Below are positions 40,258 through 53,310 of a DNA stretch of 64,000 nt, piece after piece. The stretch covers positions 20,662,211-20,726,210 of the forward strand of contig CM075104.1 in the NCBI GenBank assembly GCA_037576195.1, written 5' to 3'. Each line of letters begins with the position of its first letter. Position 1 is the stretch's first letter. A program made the position numbers and the translations under genes. The notes beneath the pieces are model-generated. The model had not been told where the DNA came from, searched no databases, and saw nothing but the letters and a program-made list of their open reading frames with translations. The DNA is from Phytoseiulus persimilis. Lineage: Eukaryota; Arthropoda; Arachnida; Mesostigmata; Phytoseiidae.

Positions 40258-41442
40258 GAGTGCTTGAACATTGAGCCGCCGACTTATCCAGTGTTCGATA
40301 CGGAGCAAGGAAGAGAAAAGGGAGTCACAACCATTTTCTCCCCGAGTTTTCGAAGTGGATGTTCCAGAAATACTCGTTAGGGAAGTCTCGTTTAGGGGAG
40401 AGAGGGTATCTCGTGCTGAAAGCCGTGCTCTGCACCGTGGGGTGGTAGTGCCGGATCGTCATAGATTCCAGCCACGGCGAATACTCCTCCCAACTCGACG
40501 TGAGAGCCATATAAGGGCCTCGAACACAAGGACCTGCCTCGAATGCACGTAAGGAGACGAAATAATGGTTTTCTGAGTATGGAAACTCTCAACTTATGAT
40601 ATCCGCGGACGCTTTGAGGTAAAGGGAATTTTCTTGCCGGATAGCACATATATTTGCGGACAGCGAGCGACAATGATAAGATGAGGGAGTGTGCTCTCCA
40701 CTAGAGGTTCCTGAGACGCATCACAAACTGCGATCCAATGGGAGTTAGGCCGGATCTCATGCACCCAGATGGGGATCCCGTGGGGGCTCTCTTGTCATGG
40801 AGATCCGAGCGGAAATGATCCGAAGCGATCTGGATTTCAGAGAGCGGTGAACAACATCTCAAAGCTAGTCTCAGAGCTGCCATCGAGCTCTCGAGCACAG
40901 GGAAAAGCCTCTCTCCGGACTGCACCACCGGCTCTTCTTCCCTCCCGCATATCTGACGAATTCACAGATGCATGACCTGATCATGGCTGGTTCCCGATGA
41001 AGCTGTGGCGACAGGGAGAATCAGAAACCGATCTTCAGGGGCTCTCAGAACCGAGCTCGACCGCCAACCGACGGGATCAGACTCAGCGAGGATTGGAGCA
41101 TCTTGATTCAGCGGTTCTTTGAAACCAATCAGGGCTAGAATGCAATCTTCAACCTCGATGTGGCTACTCTTTGTCCTTGACGCTTCCCCGTTTGAAGCTC
41201 GGGCTTCTTGATGGTATGATCTAGCTCGCAAGGATTCCGGTCGACAATTTGAATTCCAAGCAGTGCGAGTGAAGAGAGCAGAGGCGTAACAGGGAGTCTC
41301 CCCGGTCGCTTCGGGGTCGGAATGTTTTTTGTTTATTCTTGTTTTCTGAATATCTCGGCGGATGCCGGCGAGATCTTCCTTTCGACACTCGGCGTTCGCC
41401 GGCGGACTGGAAAGCGATGGCTGGGAAGAATCACGCAACATT

Positions 41443-41448
41443 TTTATT
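41443..41448 (-). terminator. Possible poly(A) signal for Hsp20
   Basis: AATAAA on the minus strand about 175 bases past the Hsp20 stop codon. A second copy lies at 41332-41337; which is used is unknown. Confidence 0.4.
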
Positions 41449-41622
41449 CGTAAGGAACATTTTGTACAGGCGTTTCATAGTCGATCGACGACCTGGGTTA
41501 ACAGATCCGACAAGGAGTGTCGATGAAGAGCTGAGAGTTTCTCTTGAAGGGAGTCTTGAAGGTGCTTTTCGATCAGTTATCGCTTATGACTACAAGGGAA
41601 GAAGATCAGATTTACACTCAGC

Positions 41623-42926
41623 TCAACTCTGAGTCAGAGGCACACTGAAGGGTCCTCCGGGTCCTGGTCCGAGGGCAGGCAGCGGTGCCTGGATTGTCAG
41701 AATCCCGTCCTTTGACAAGTTGGATGTTATGTTGCCTGGGTCCAATCCACGCGGCAGAAGGAATTCTCGGTTGTACTCTCGGTACACCGACTTGTTGTCC
41801 GACTTTTCTTCGTGCTTTGCACTCACCTTCAAGTTTTTACGAGGTTGATGAAACAAAGTGGGATGGATCTCGCTGCTCGCATGGGTTACGTCGCGTCACC
41901 GATGATCCCTCTCAAGAGAGATCGTTCACGAGCTCCCCGTTTGAAAATCAGAGAATGGAATCTCGTATCCAGGAGCGAAAATCAGTTACACTCGAAAAGT
42001 TAGTACTTACAAACACACGATACCGGTTAGTGTGAGTTTCCGCACCAACCTGTAAGCGATTGTCCACGGTTTTCACCACAATCTCTTCAGGCGCATACCG
42101 GGAAACATCAAAGCGAAGCTTGAGTTCTTTGCCTTGAGCTCCATCCTGGATCAAAGGCGATGCCATTCCACTTTCGGGGAAGAGTGAGCCACCCGGCTGG
42201 AATGATCAAGAGTTCCCCCAAAGTTATCTCAAGTATCCGTCGATTGAAAGAATTCCTCGTGGAAGCCGTGACGCAGGGTTCAAGGGAGTCCGCCAGAGTG
42301 TGAATCGCTGTCCTTGATTGCCGGGGATCAGTTTTGAAGATGCCGGCCATTCACGGGAACAGACGTTCGCGGACAGCGGAGGGGACAGTGATTTCGGGTA
42401 TTTTCCCGATAGACTCGACTGTAACTCATACTGGCCAGCAGATATCGATGCGCGCCGCCGCCAACGCTGGCCATCAATCGATCGGCCTCGGTTTTAAACT
42501 GATCGTTGACCTCCTTCCCGTTACTGCGATCGATCAACGGCTGCATTCGAACGCTTCTCCACTCGAGCACTCAAGGCAGCGTTCGGGAATCACCGAATGT
42601 AGCGTCGTTCAGGACGATGATTCGTTCAGAGAATCTTCAGATCTTGAAACCTGACTCTGCACTTCGTTTGAAGAAAAAAACTGATCTCCTCTACCAGCCC
42701 TATCTGCTGAAGTCCGGCTGTGTCAAACGCTATGGGGACTCACCGTTCCGGGCTCGATTGCTTTGTTGAAGATGTTCTTCTCGTGATCCAACACCATACT
42801 TCGGAACCTAGCCATTTCTTGTTCCATTTTGCTCATTTCAGCCTCAAACTTCTCCCTAATAGACGAGAACTCGTTGTCCAGGATGGACATTTCGTTTTTC
42901 TGGATCGGCACCTCACGCTCCGACAT
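41623..42926 (-). CDS. Small heat-shock protein, Hsp20/alpha-crystallin family (l(2)efl-like)
   Basis: Three exons on the minus strand, 42744-42926, 42050-42196 and 41623-41826, join in phase 0 to give 177 residues, normal for the family. These proteins are ATP-independent holdases that bind unfolding clients in the cytosol. The alpha-crystallin domain spans about residues 84-160: KELKLRFDVSRYAPEEIVVK, VDNRLQV, then SVYREYNREFLLP, whose Arg130 matches the conserved Arg (Arg120 of human alphaB), and DGILTIQAPLP. The N-terminal region (1-61) is unusual: acidic, Met-rich and helical (KFEAEMSKMEQEMARFRSM), likely a coiled coil instead of the usual Trp/Phe-rich segment. A classic C-terminal I-x-I motif is not evident. 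The ATG follows TTTCAG directly, so a 5' UTR intron may end there. I see no clear heat-shock element upstream. Confidence 0.92.
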
Positions 42927-45900
42927 CTGAAAGATTTGTTCTGAGTGGTAATCCCCAGTTGATATTCGTTTGACACACGGGCAGTCGAGCGTGACGGCAA
43001 GGGCATCATGTCTGAATATGGTAGATGCATTGGCGGCGCCGAGCAGTGATCCGAGTTACTCGAGGCTCGATATGTCCGCCAAACTAAGTGCACAATGACA
43101 AGACGTCGTTGCCCTCTGTCGGCAACAGGTGCCGTTCGCTACGCGTTCCAGTTTGATCTCAACTTTGACTATACTCCGTGTGTTACAAGACTCCTCCGAC
43201 AAAGTTACTCTGATTAGTCGAGGAAGTCCATCATCACCTTATGTCAATTGACAGGCAGTCAACGTGTCTGCTGCGATTCATTCCTTGGGACATGTTTTCG
43301 GCTATGTTTGCTCAGACTTCCCGCAAAATTCATTCGCTGCACACGACAGCGTACACGTCGGTCATCGATCAATTGTTCTCAGAGCTTGGAGTTCCATACT
43401 GCGCGGGAGAATGCGGACGACGAGCGGAACACGCTTGCAGCTGTCCAATTCTCGATGAGATGGAAGACCCGAATCTCGAAAATTCTTGATTGGTATTCAG
43501 CGCTGCACCATGCCGGTTGGTGACGACCATGGTGGTTATGGCAATAAACTGTTGGTCAAGGTGGATGGTTCAGAAGGCCAAGGCGAAACTAGGCGCTTGC
43601 TCATATGACGCCAGCTGGCATACCTCGTTTCCTCGGAGAGTCGTGTGAGTATGTGCTATGAACAGGTCAGGGCGATAGAAGCATCACCGGTGGCCAGACA
43701 CCGATGCGCGCGAGGCAATGGAAGCCGACACTGGGCTTTCTGCCATTCTAATTTAGTCACAACTGTAGCCCTTCATGACTCATGATCGAGCCGAATTCCG
43801 ACCTTTGGAAGAGATCGGATGGTGGATGACCGCTCGCTCAATTAGCTTCACTTGAACCGAATTCCGGTTCAGATGTGGTCGCTTCAAACTTCATTGACCT
43901 TTCCGAGTCATCGAGCTCGACGCGATTGTCTTCTCCGGAAAATGTCCCGATTCTTTACGAGATCAGAAGACAACGCGACCGGTTATTTAAAATTCCCCTC
44001 AGAGCAGCATAGAAATCCTATGTTCTTGAATCAGTGAGCGAAGCTATGTTGTTTGGGCAAGCTCGCCGTATCTGATTCCGGAACGGTTTTCAGTAAACAT
44101 TTTCTTCGGGAAACTGACCTCAGATTTGGTGAGCACGCCAGATTCAAGAAACAGAATTCCAGAGCACCCTGACTTTGGAAAAAAATTCCCGAATGAAAGC
44201 ATGAACCAGTTCCTGAGTAAAGTCTTACGTCACGGTGTTCAAGGACGACATGCGAACACTGGCTAGATTTGGCCTCGTACACTGCGGAGTTGAACGTCAA
44301 CTAGAACGAATATCTTTCGCTTGTCCTCAGTACTTAGTGTCTGTCCTCATGCAAAATGACTCCGCAAATCTCAGCCCTGTCTGGATGGAAGGCATTCTTG
44401 TGATGAGGGGCACGCATCCAAGGTAGATACAATAGGAAATGAGTACACTATCGTCATCCCATTTTGCAGATGAAGCCGAAATTCGGATTCGATCACCATC
44501 GAAATGGGCAGGATCCGATTGCGCAGAATTAAACGGTCTAGCCGTGCATTCCGCCGGCGATTTCTGCGAGCCGAATATTCTTGTTTCAACCGGGGAATTC
44601 CCAACTTCGATGGCAATGAGTCCCCTGGAGAAACTTGTTCCAGAGAAATCGCTGACGAGAATTTTTCGACTCCCACGGTGGAGATCTCATGGAAATTCGC
44701 CTTTCAAGACTATCAAGCAGATCCAGAGGCGCTCGTTTCGCTTGCGTCGAGCTTTGGGCCGAAGTTCCTGCTTCTCGCGCCCAGAGACTACTCGTGGACG
44801 TTCTCGACGGATCTCCCGGCGTCAGGAACGGCGTGAAACGGGAGATCACTTCCGCTTGAGATCTAGGCAGAGAGGACACATGTGGGACAAGACAACCTGA
44901 ACCTGGTGTTCCGTATCCAGAGAAGCTCCTCTGATTCAAATCAGAACCACAAACTGAACCTTGCACTTCGATTAGGATCATCCGATCACCCGAAAAATCG
45001 GCCTCATCTTCTTTACCTTAAAGCTTTTCGAGCCGCGACTTATTGGCACTGGTCAAGCAAGAGCACGGCACTGTCTACTAGACTAGGAGAGAGTTCGTGC
45101 ATTTCCATCCTCTCGACGGCCACAAAAGTGGCGAGAGTTTCCAGCGAGCATCATCACGATTGACTCAAACGGGTTTCATTGAGCTCGTGAACAGCGAGCG
45201 AGACAGGGTCTCGAGGAACTTCCATCAACAGTAATCGTCTGTCAAACACGCGCCTGGCTCGTTCAGCGACTCGGGTGTCAACTAGAGCTCGGCTCAAGCT
45301 GCATGCTTCGTGACACGGCCTCTCGTGCCAGCTCCGAGAGGAGAGAGGCCGAGTCGATTTAACTCGCAGTTGCCCCGTGGGGCCACCAACGATCAAAGAA
45401 TTGCATTTCCGACCATTTCATGACCGATCATGGCCCACTGGAATCCAGTTTTTATTACTGACACTTCAGGAATATAAAACAAACTCACTCCCGAGAAGTC
45501 AGCCAATGAGTGTGTTTTCGGGCTCTGAGAAGGACCAAAACTTTCCCGTGGTGCTTGCCAAGAATTCAATGTGACTTTATTTAATGTAGCGAATCAGCGT
45601 TCGATGAGCTCAGTTTCGCGAATCGGGTTGCGGTAGGACCGGGAAGTCAGCCAGATGGTCGCTGGGAAAACGCTGTGAATCGAGAGGAGAGAACGGTTTC
45701 AGCTACTGGTTGGGTCGTCATCTCTCCCTGAGAGCATAGGATAATCGAAAAGGGCTTGGAATTGTTCGAAAAATGGCGAATCATATGAGCATGACCCTCC
45801 AGCGGACATTACCGAGTGTCGAACGCAATGAGCGCTGGTATGGCGTCGCGTCGGAGGTCCGCTGTTGAGAGAAAAAAATCAAACGTCAGTGACGGTTTGC

Positions 45901-46117
45901 CGCAGCTAATCAACTTCCTTTCCAGGACAGATTCTGAAGCCTCAGTACCTCGGCTTCCGGTCGCGTAGCCTTGCAACACCGAGCACTGTGGTAGCGCTGA
46001 CCGAGGATGATTTGCGGAGTCTGGGGATCGAGGAACGGAAAATGAAATTTCGATTCCTGGAGTTCAACAGAGCTCCAGGCAAAGGGACAGCTCCCTTGAG
46101 TTTGGACTGCGGCGCAC
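42927..46117. other. No firm gene; unassigned frames
   Basis: Frames + 43241-43489 (82 codons, Cys-rich end), + 44439-44900 and - 44586-44981 overlap others and are not identifiable. The minus frame 44586-44981 (containing PLDLLDSLERRI) could be a further exon of the LIM gene lying upstream on the minus strand, but I cannot connect it. At 45931-46090 the plus strand encodes a SAM-domain-like peptide (see findings). Confidence 0.35.
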
Positions 46118-47550
46118 CTTTCAGGCTTTGGTGGAACAGGGGGCGGTCTTTCCCCGGAAGAATTTGACTCCGAGCGGGATTCGACAGAATCAGCGCCCTC
46201 AGAATCCTCGGAAGTTTCCACGATCGAGTATATTTTCGAGTACTTCCGCTCATCCCCCGCTAGACCGCTCGCATCCGGTTGTTCCACTGCGCTCTTCCGT
46301 GCCGGAGTGTCCCGCAAGCGAACATTGAGCACTTTGATTTCTTCGTCGAGGGCGCGGTCAATCCCGTCTGGGAAGAGTGCACTCGGCACGAAATACTGCC
46401 CTGGAATGCCTTCAGAAGCGGTCATTCTGCCTCTTGCGATCCGACGCATCGGCCGGAGGGTGGGAACGCACGCGTTGTCGATCCTAGTGGACGCCGGTCG
46501 TTCTGCTGGTGTGTAGGTTTGCGCTCTGTCTCGACGAGGGGAAAACAGCGTCAAGAATGAAGAAGCGAAAACTGTTCTGTTGTGAAGGCCAACCGAGGTC
46601 TGGTACCGACCTTTGGCGGACGGTTTGATTCTCTGATGGATAACTGTCTGCTTCATCGACCGAACAAGGACTTCCGGTGGAGTCCTCTGCCTTACGACTG
46701 AGAAGTCAAAACGGTGGGGGACCGAGTTTTTCATCGGAGGCCGAGTAAAATAAGGCGTATTCAAACTTCAATGTTTTCCGAGAACTTTGGCTGTCCATCA
46801 CTGGCTTACCCAGAATCCGGTACCACTTGAGGGAGCTCTGTCGCAGCAGAATCGAACGATGCGCTGTCCAAGCTGTCGCTGAAAAAACACTCTGCGAGTC
46901 ACTCAGAGATCTTCTTGATTTCCGCATGCATATTCAGTATCGCGAGGTGGTCTCAGGAACTCCCCGAGCTCCGCGGTGACTCGCTTACCTGTCGTTGGAA
47001 ACTTTTGGGGGCAACCATCTGAAATGGTGACCCTCCATGACAACGTTCTTCCTGCGGAGAAATAGTTAATGAGCTTTCGTGCTTTCCTCTCCAGTGTCTC
47101 TTATGTTTCCACAGATGAGCTTTCGTAAACGGAAGCAGGTCTTCGTGCGCAGGGCAAGCATGAGGTGTTAACTTCCGTACAGTTGTTTCGAGAGTCTCCT
47201 GGAGTCGATGACCTCGGAGCACCTCCATCTTCTCGAAAAGCATTCAGCGTAGCACTCAGAGCAAAATATATCGTTGTTGACCCTAGGAATGAGAGAGAAA
47301 GTCAGAGACCCCGCTCTTCGATGCGTTCGCGTCGGAAGAGAACACCCCGGTTCCGGTTCCCTCAACGCTCTCCGGGATCGCGGAATGGGCTGGAGGAACA
47401 CTCACTCCGTGTAGGTTGCCAGATTCAAAGCTTTTTTGCAGTTCGCACACTGGAAACATTCTTTGTGCCAGTTTCGCCCGCGTAGTCGGATCAGACTCCT
47501 GTAGACCTTCGTTTCACATTTGGGACAGATATCGTCGTCCTCGTTTTTGT
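46118..47550 (-). CDS. LIM-domain protein, partial model
   Basis: On the minus strand exons 47406-47550 and 47213-47282 join in phase 2 and encode one LIM zinc-binding domain: CPKC, then WHKECFQCANC, then CSEC, all zinc ligands present with family spacing. LIM domains bind proteins, often at actin structures. Downstream come a 30-nt microexon (46989-47018), then 46810-46878, 46611-46697 and 46118-46525, mutually consistent in phase 2. These encode a Ser/Asp-rich disordered region (DSLDSASFDSAATELPQV, then an acidic SVESRSESN) ending in ERPPPVPPKPER, a proline-rich SH3-binding-type motif. The link from the LIM exon to the microexon is not settled (the donor GAG|GTCATC gives phase 0). The C-terminus may read through to a stop at 45910 or splice at 46118. 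The N-terminal exon probably lies at 47650-47827. I cannot name the subfamily; MICAL-like or EPLIN-like are possible. Confidence 0.62.
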
Positions 47551-47650
47551 CTGCACAAAACAATTCGCGGATGAGAGATCACAGCGGAAAACGGGTCCGA
47601 TGGCTGAGTATCTTCGCTTGATCAGATAACGACCGAACAAACCTTCAACC

Positions 47651-47827
47651 ACAGATCTCCAAAATTTCAGGGTTTGTTGAACCGACATCTTCGACAATAT
47701 CTATCGTTTCCACAACAGTGAAATCACAGTGTCGGCTCCACGTGGGTAAATGCAGAGTCATCAATGAAACATGCGCCGACCAGAGTTCGATTGCTACCAT
47801 GTCACGTTTCAAGTCGGCGACGTACAC
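47651..47827 (-). CDS. Possible first coding exon of the LIM gene
   Basis: A minus frame with two Met codons (47827 and 47800) reads to PEILEIC and could splice (phase 1, TGTG|GTTGAA) to the LIM exon, giving EIC-DKNEDDDICPKC. The donor departs from consensus, so support is modest. If correct, the coding start lies only about 60-85 bases from the LSM14 start on the other strand. Confidence 0.3.
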
Positions 47828-47884
47828 CTACGACCGAGACACTGTTGAGAGCGACATCGACTGTGTCTCAGCCTCTTTCGCAAG

Positions 47885-49596
47885 ATGTCGGCCAGCCAAC
47901 TCAAACCGGGGAACCGAGTTCTCGTTACGACTGATTCTTTGTGTCAATACGAAGGATTTTTCCGAGCGATAAACCGCTCAAACGGAACATTCACTCTAAC
48001 AAAAGGTCTGGTCCCTGATCGAAGGCGATTTCATTACGATTTTTTTCCCGCACGTGCGTCCGTCCGCGTGTTCTGCGGGGGCGACTGCAATGAGTCAAAA
48101 TCAAACCAACTATTCCGAAGCAATCATCCGGAAGCGAGTCGGCGATGCGTGCAGCATGGGCGAAGCATTGCATAGTGAAGTTTTGCTGTCTCAATTCCAG
48201 TTCGCTCTCTCGGTTCCAAGGATGGTAACTTCGGCGCTTCAAGCAAAGTTTACGATTGTGTCGAGTTCGTGGCTGCAGAAGTGGTGAATTTCTTGGCGCT
48301 TGGTAAGTCTTCTTCGCTTTGAGTCTCACGCCTCTCAGCGCTTTCATATTTCATAACTCCGACTTTTCCCTCTCGAGGCATGGCGGGGTGTTTCCATTCT
48401 GAGCCGATGGGGCGTCCGTCGCCCTGACCCCACAGCGCCCTTGGAGCCCTCTGGAGCATTTAACCGAAAGTGATTGTGGATCGTATACGACGTCGCCTCT
48501 GACAAATCCAATACCTCAATCACGAATGAGAAGTGACGCTCAGGAGAACAGCATTGGGATTATCGAGAGAATAACGACAATGCGGGAACGTTCCAACAGA
48601 TGACGAAGAAGACGGCCTCAGATCCGACCCGGCCGTGGTGAGCATCACTGACGGTTGGTCATCTGAGAACTTCGGCTCGAGGAGGACCAACAACAACCCC
48701 CATGTTTGGCGCAACGGGAATCATCACAACGCTCCATTCAGTCGCTCGCGTTTCCAGGTAAGATGTTCGGGAGTTCAGACACTGCCGAGAAGCTTTCTAG
48801 GAAGGACAGTCAGTGTGGGATTCCCACCAAGAACCGGAGCAGTCCGACATTTTCAGTAGGCTGAACACCCCTTCTCATGGAGGATATTCGCACGTAGTCG
48901 TAGGCCGTCGGATGGATGAGCATTTTCGAGATATTGTCATTCGTTCACAGCGCGAATTCAGAAACGACTACCGCTCTGAGAGCGACCATCAATCCTTCAG
49001 AGGAAACCGCTCCAACGCACCACAGCGAAGTTTCCGAGCGCCTCAAGGTAGCTATTGGTCGCAGTTCCAATCGCGTAGTCCGGTGCAGCGTGAGGGCTCG
49101 TTCCCGCAGAAGTTCCCGGGACAGAAGAAGTCTCTCGGAGAATACGACATCGATAAAGGACTCGAAGAGGTCAGTTCGCACTCCAAACTCAACAAGAGCA
49201 GCATATGCTGATTTCGTTTTCTCAATAATCTCACACTGAACATTGCAGTTCACTCGCTTGAAGCTGGATGGCAAGGACGATGAATCGAAAGCAGACAAAG
49301 GCTACAATAAAGAGAAATCATTCTTCGACACTCTGACCACTGACGCTGGAAAGGAAGTGAGGCCGGAACCGCGATACGTCAGTCCTCGCAAGGTCGCTCA
49401 CTTCGACCAGAACGTCCTGACCTTCGGGGAAGACACCGTGCGATCGTTGAACTTCCTACGCAAACCTTCATACGGATCAGGCCCTTTCCGCGGAGGCGGA
49501 TACCATGGCGGCAGTAACTCTTACGCAACAGGAGGCTTCCAACAGCAGCGTCGTTTCGTGAACACCAGAGGAAACTATCGCAGAGCTTTCGTTTGA
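47885..49596 (+). CDS. LSM14 / Trailer hitch / RAP55 homologue
   Basis: Five exons, 47885-48005, 48201-48302, 48600-48757, 48801-49169 and 49249-49596, chain with matching phases to 365 residues. LSM14 proteins bind RNA and the helicase DDX6 in P-bodies and maternal mRNPs, repressing translation and promoting decapping. The N-terminal LSm domain (about 3-75) reads YEGFFRAINRSNGTFTLTK, then VRSLGSKD, then VYDCVEFVAAEVVNFLAL; the split across exons 1-2 falls at LTK/VRS, where family members have AKVRSFG. After a long disordered Arg/Ser/Asn/Gln-rich middle come a poor FDF box (EYDIDKGLEEF), an FFD box (YNKEKSFFDTLT, from about 269) and a TFG box (NVLTFGEDT). The C-terminus is Gly/Arg-rich (RGGGYHGG). 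It is divergent but has the full LSM14 order, which separates it from EDC3. Confidence 0.88.
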
Positions 49597-49688
49597 AATT
49601 CGCCCATGGGATAGTTACTGAAGACACCGTGGCAGCTTCAGCTGACATCAATGGACCTCAATCGGCGAACGGTCTCTATTTCCTGCTG

Positions 49689-49694
49689 AATAAA
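49689..49694 (+). terminator. Poly(A) signal AATAAA of LSM14
   Basis: Canonical hexamer 93 bases after the LSM14 stop codon on the same strand. Confidence 0.7.
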
Positions 49695-50163
49695 CCCGAA
49701 TTCACTTCGCGATTACCCCGCTGCATTCATTAAGGAAACGACTCGCTCGAAAGTCTCGGAAAGTTACTCTACGATTCCGAATCTGAGTGTTCATCTCGCT
49801 GGAGATGATATGAGCTTTTCTTGTAATGCTCTGTGACGGAGGGAAATTCTCAGACTCTATTCGAAGAACGGTTTCCGCAACCAAACTCCGGAAGCGACGG
49901 AATGTCAGCGCGAGCCGCCACTAATAGTTACGTTCCCGAAGTCTTTCGTAGCGAATTTTGAAGGTTCTGAGGTATTTCCTCCAGGCCAAGTTTCGACCAG
50001 GTCTACGCGGTCCTATTTTCGTTCCCTGTGGATAGATGAAAGCCATGAGTGTTGCTCCTGCTGATGCGCGCTTTCGATTAATTCAAATAGGGCCGGAGCA
50101 GACGACAGGGAGGAGCCACGCCAGACCGGTCTCAGAGTGTCGGAAAATACCAGACAGACGTCG

Positions 50164-50170
50164 TATATAA
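50164..50170 (+). promoter_or_regulatory. TATA-like box upstream of CMC1
   Basis: TATATAA followed by AC-rich sequence, 128 bases before the CMC1 ATG. Transcription would start near 50195 and leave a leader of about 100 bases. Inferred from sequence and position only. Confidence 0.4.
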
Positions 50171-50297
50171 ACACAGCGAGTGCTCTGGAGTCTGGAGTAA
50201 ATAGTGAAGAGGTCGAAAGTGACCTGAGTGTTTTGTTACCTCGCGCACCCCTTCCGAAGGAGAGCGCGTCCATATTTCACTGCGAGAAGCAGCTGGT

Positions 50298-50873
50298 ATG
50301 ACCTCCGAGGCGGGTCAGCGATCTGAGCAGGACGAAAAGAAAGAGAAGACTGTCTTACCTGAATGGATGTCCGGTGGTCCCCATGGAGTGGGAGATCCTA
50401 ACGATCGCCGGCTTCGGAGAATGGAGAAAGATGTTCTCATTAACAAGATTGTCAGAGAGAGAACGCAGAAGGTAACTGTGAACAGACCTATTCCAACCTG
50501 GAGGGCTTGGAACGTTCAAATATGACAGAAGACCAACCCGCTAAAAACCAATGCGTTGGCTCGCCGGACGCGCGATTCCCGACTGCTATATACAAAGTGG
50601 AAACCGTGAATTGGTCTGTGACGATTTCTCTCTCGGTTACAGGAGAAATGCAATGAGGTTTTCATGAACTTCCTGGAGTGCAGTAAACGATCAGGTTTCT
50701 GGGTATTTTACAAATGCAGAACGGAGAGAGACGTGATGAACGAGTGCTTGGGCAAATGGTACAATGACGAAGATTTCAAGAAAGAGTGCACAGAACAATA
50801 TTTGCAGCGGAGGAAAGAATACCGTGAAACCGGCGTGAAAAAACCATTCCGGCAGAAAGAACGGGCTGTGTAG
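50298..50873 (+). CDS. CMC1: COX assembly mitochondrial protein CMC1
   Basis: Two exons, 50298-50471 and 50643-50873, join in phase 0 (CAGAAG|GTAACT, TTACAG|GAG) to give 134 residues. CMC1 is a twin-CX9C protein of the mitochondrial intermembrane space that stabilises newly made COX1 during cytochrome c oxidase assembly and takes part in copper handling. Both CX9C motifs are present: Cys61-Cys71 and Cys83-Cys93, expected to form two disulphides in a helical hairpin after import by the MIA40 pathway. The stretch DRRLRRMEKDVLINKIVRER before the first motif is the family's hallmark (HLRHVEKDVLIPKI in human). The N-terminus is about 25 residues longer than in the human protein (106 residues). An AATAAA lies 22 bases after the stop. 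Confidence 0.93.
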
Positions 50874-50895
50874 AGATCTCAGTTGAACATATCGG

Positions 50896-50901
50896 AATAA
50901 A
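50896..50901 (+). terminator. Poly(A) signal AATAAA of CMC1
   Basis: Canonical hexamer 22 bases after the CMC1 stop codon, so the 3' UTR may be very short. Confidence 0.7.
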
Positions 50902-51375
50902 TGCTGCAGCCCGTCGAGCGTCCGGATCAATCGTCGAAATATTCTAACGCATCTTGTGCAATACTCCGCGTTTCCGAAGTGGAGCTTGTGCGATGAGTCT
51001 CCGAAAAATCGCGGGAACGCAGAATAAGCTATTGACATATACGAACAAAATTCTCGAAAAGCAACTTGGATCGAGGCTGGGTCTTTCACTAGCGAAAGGG
51101 ATCCTTGGTTCCGGTCCCAAACTCGTCCTTAGGACCGACGCAAACTCGTCCCTTAATCAATCAAATTCGATCAAGGGTGAACCACATTCAAATCGGTCAG
51201 TAGACGCGCTTTGAGGTTTCGCTGAACATGGAGTGAGCAGAGCCTTTATTTCTCTCTCGTTTTCATCTGGTATGCCGGTGTTTCGAATGTAAGATAATTA
51301 TTTGTACAACTTATCCCTCTGTGTCAGCTCCTCCCACTCGGTTTGTCAACAGCTCACTGGCAACCTGTGAGCAGC
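50902..51375. other. Tail-to-tail spacer between CMC1 and PSMD14
   Basis: Holds a 73-codon plus frame (50994-51214, MSLRKIAGTQ...) with no known homology and a second minus-strand AATAAA at 51245-51250 that could serve PSMD14. No supported gene. Confidence 0.4.
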
Positions 51376-51376
51376 T

Positions 51377-53310
<1,934 letters not shown>

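Larger units (their letters stand above)
36714..41622. other. No gene recognised between Met-like and Hsp20
   Basis: Starts with the Met-like 3' UTR; I see no canonical AATAAA close to its stop. The stretch holds an AT-rich simple tract (38834-38875) and an ATC repeat (40240-40257). Frames up to 159 codons (- 40962-41441) have no recognisable motif. AATAAA hexamers for the minus-strand Hsp20 gene appear at 41443-41448 and 41332-41337. Confidence 0.4.
49597..50297. other. LSM14 3' UTR and CMC1 promoter region
   Basis: Begins with the LSM14 3' UTR and its poly(A) signal (49689-49694), ends with the CMC1 upstream region carrying a TATA-like element (50164-50170). No other supported gene. Confidence 0.5.

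Noticed and set aside
43241..43489. 82-codon plus ORF ending in a Cys-rich, acidic tail
   Set aside because: Protein-like at its end but overlapped by two other frames, with no homologue recalled and no partner exon found.
49243..49596. Last LSM14 exon as a stand-alone Gly-rich protein
   Set aside because: It joins in phase 0 to the preceding exon across GCAG|TTC, and the FFD and TFG boxes belong to LSM14.
50994..51214. 73-codon ORF between CMC1 and PSMD14
   Set aside because: No known homology; sits in the 3' region where both genes end, more likely UTR or spacer.
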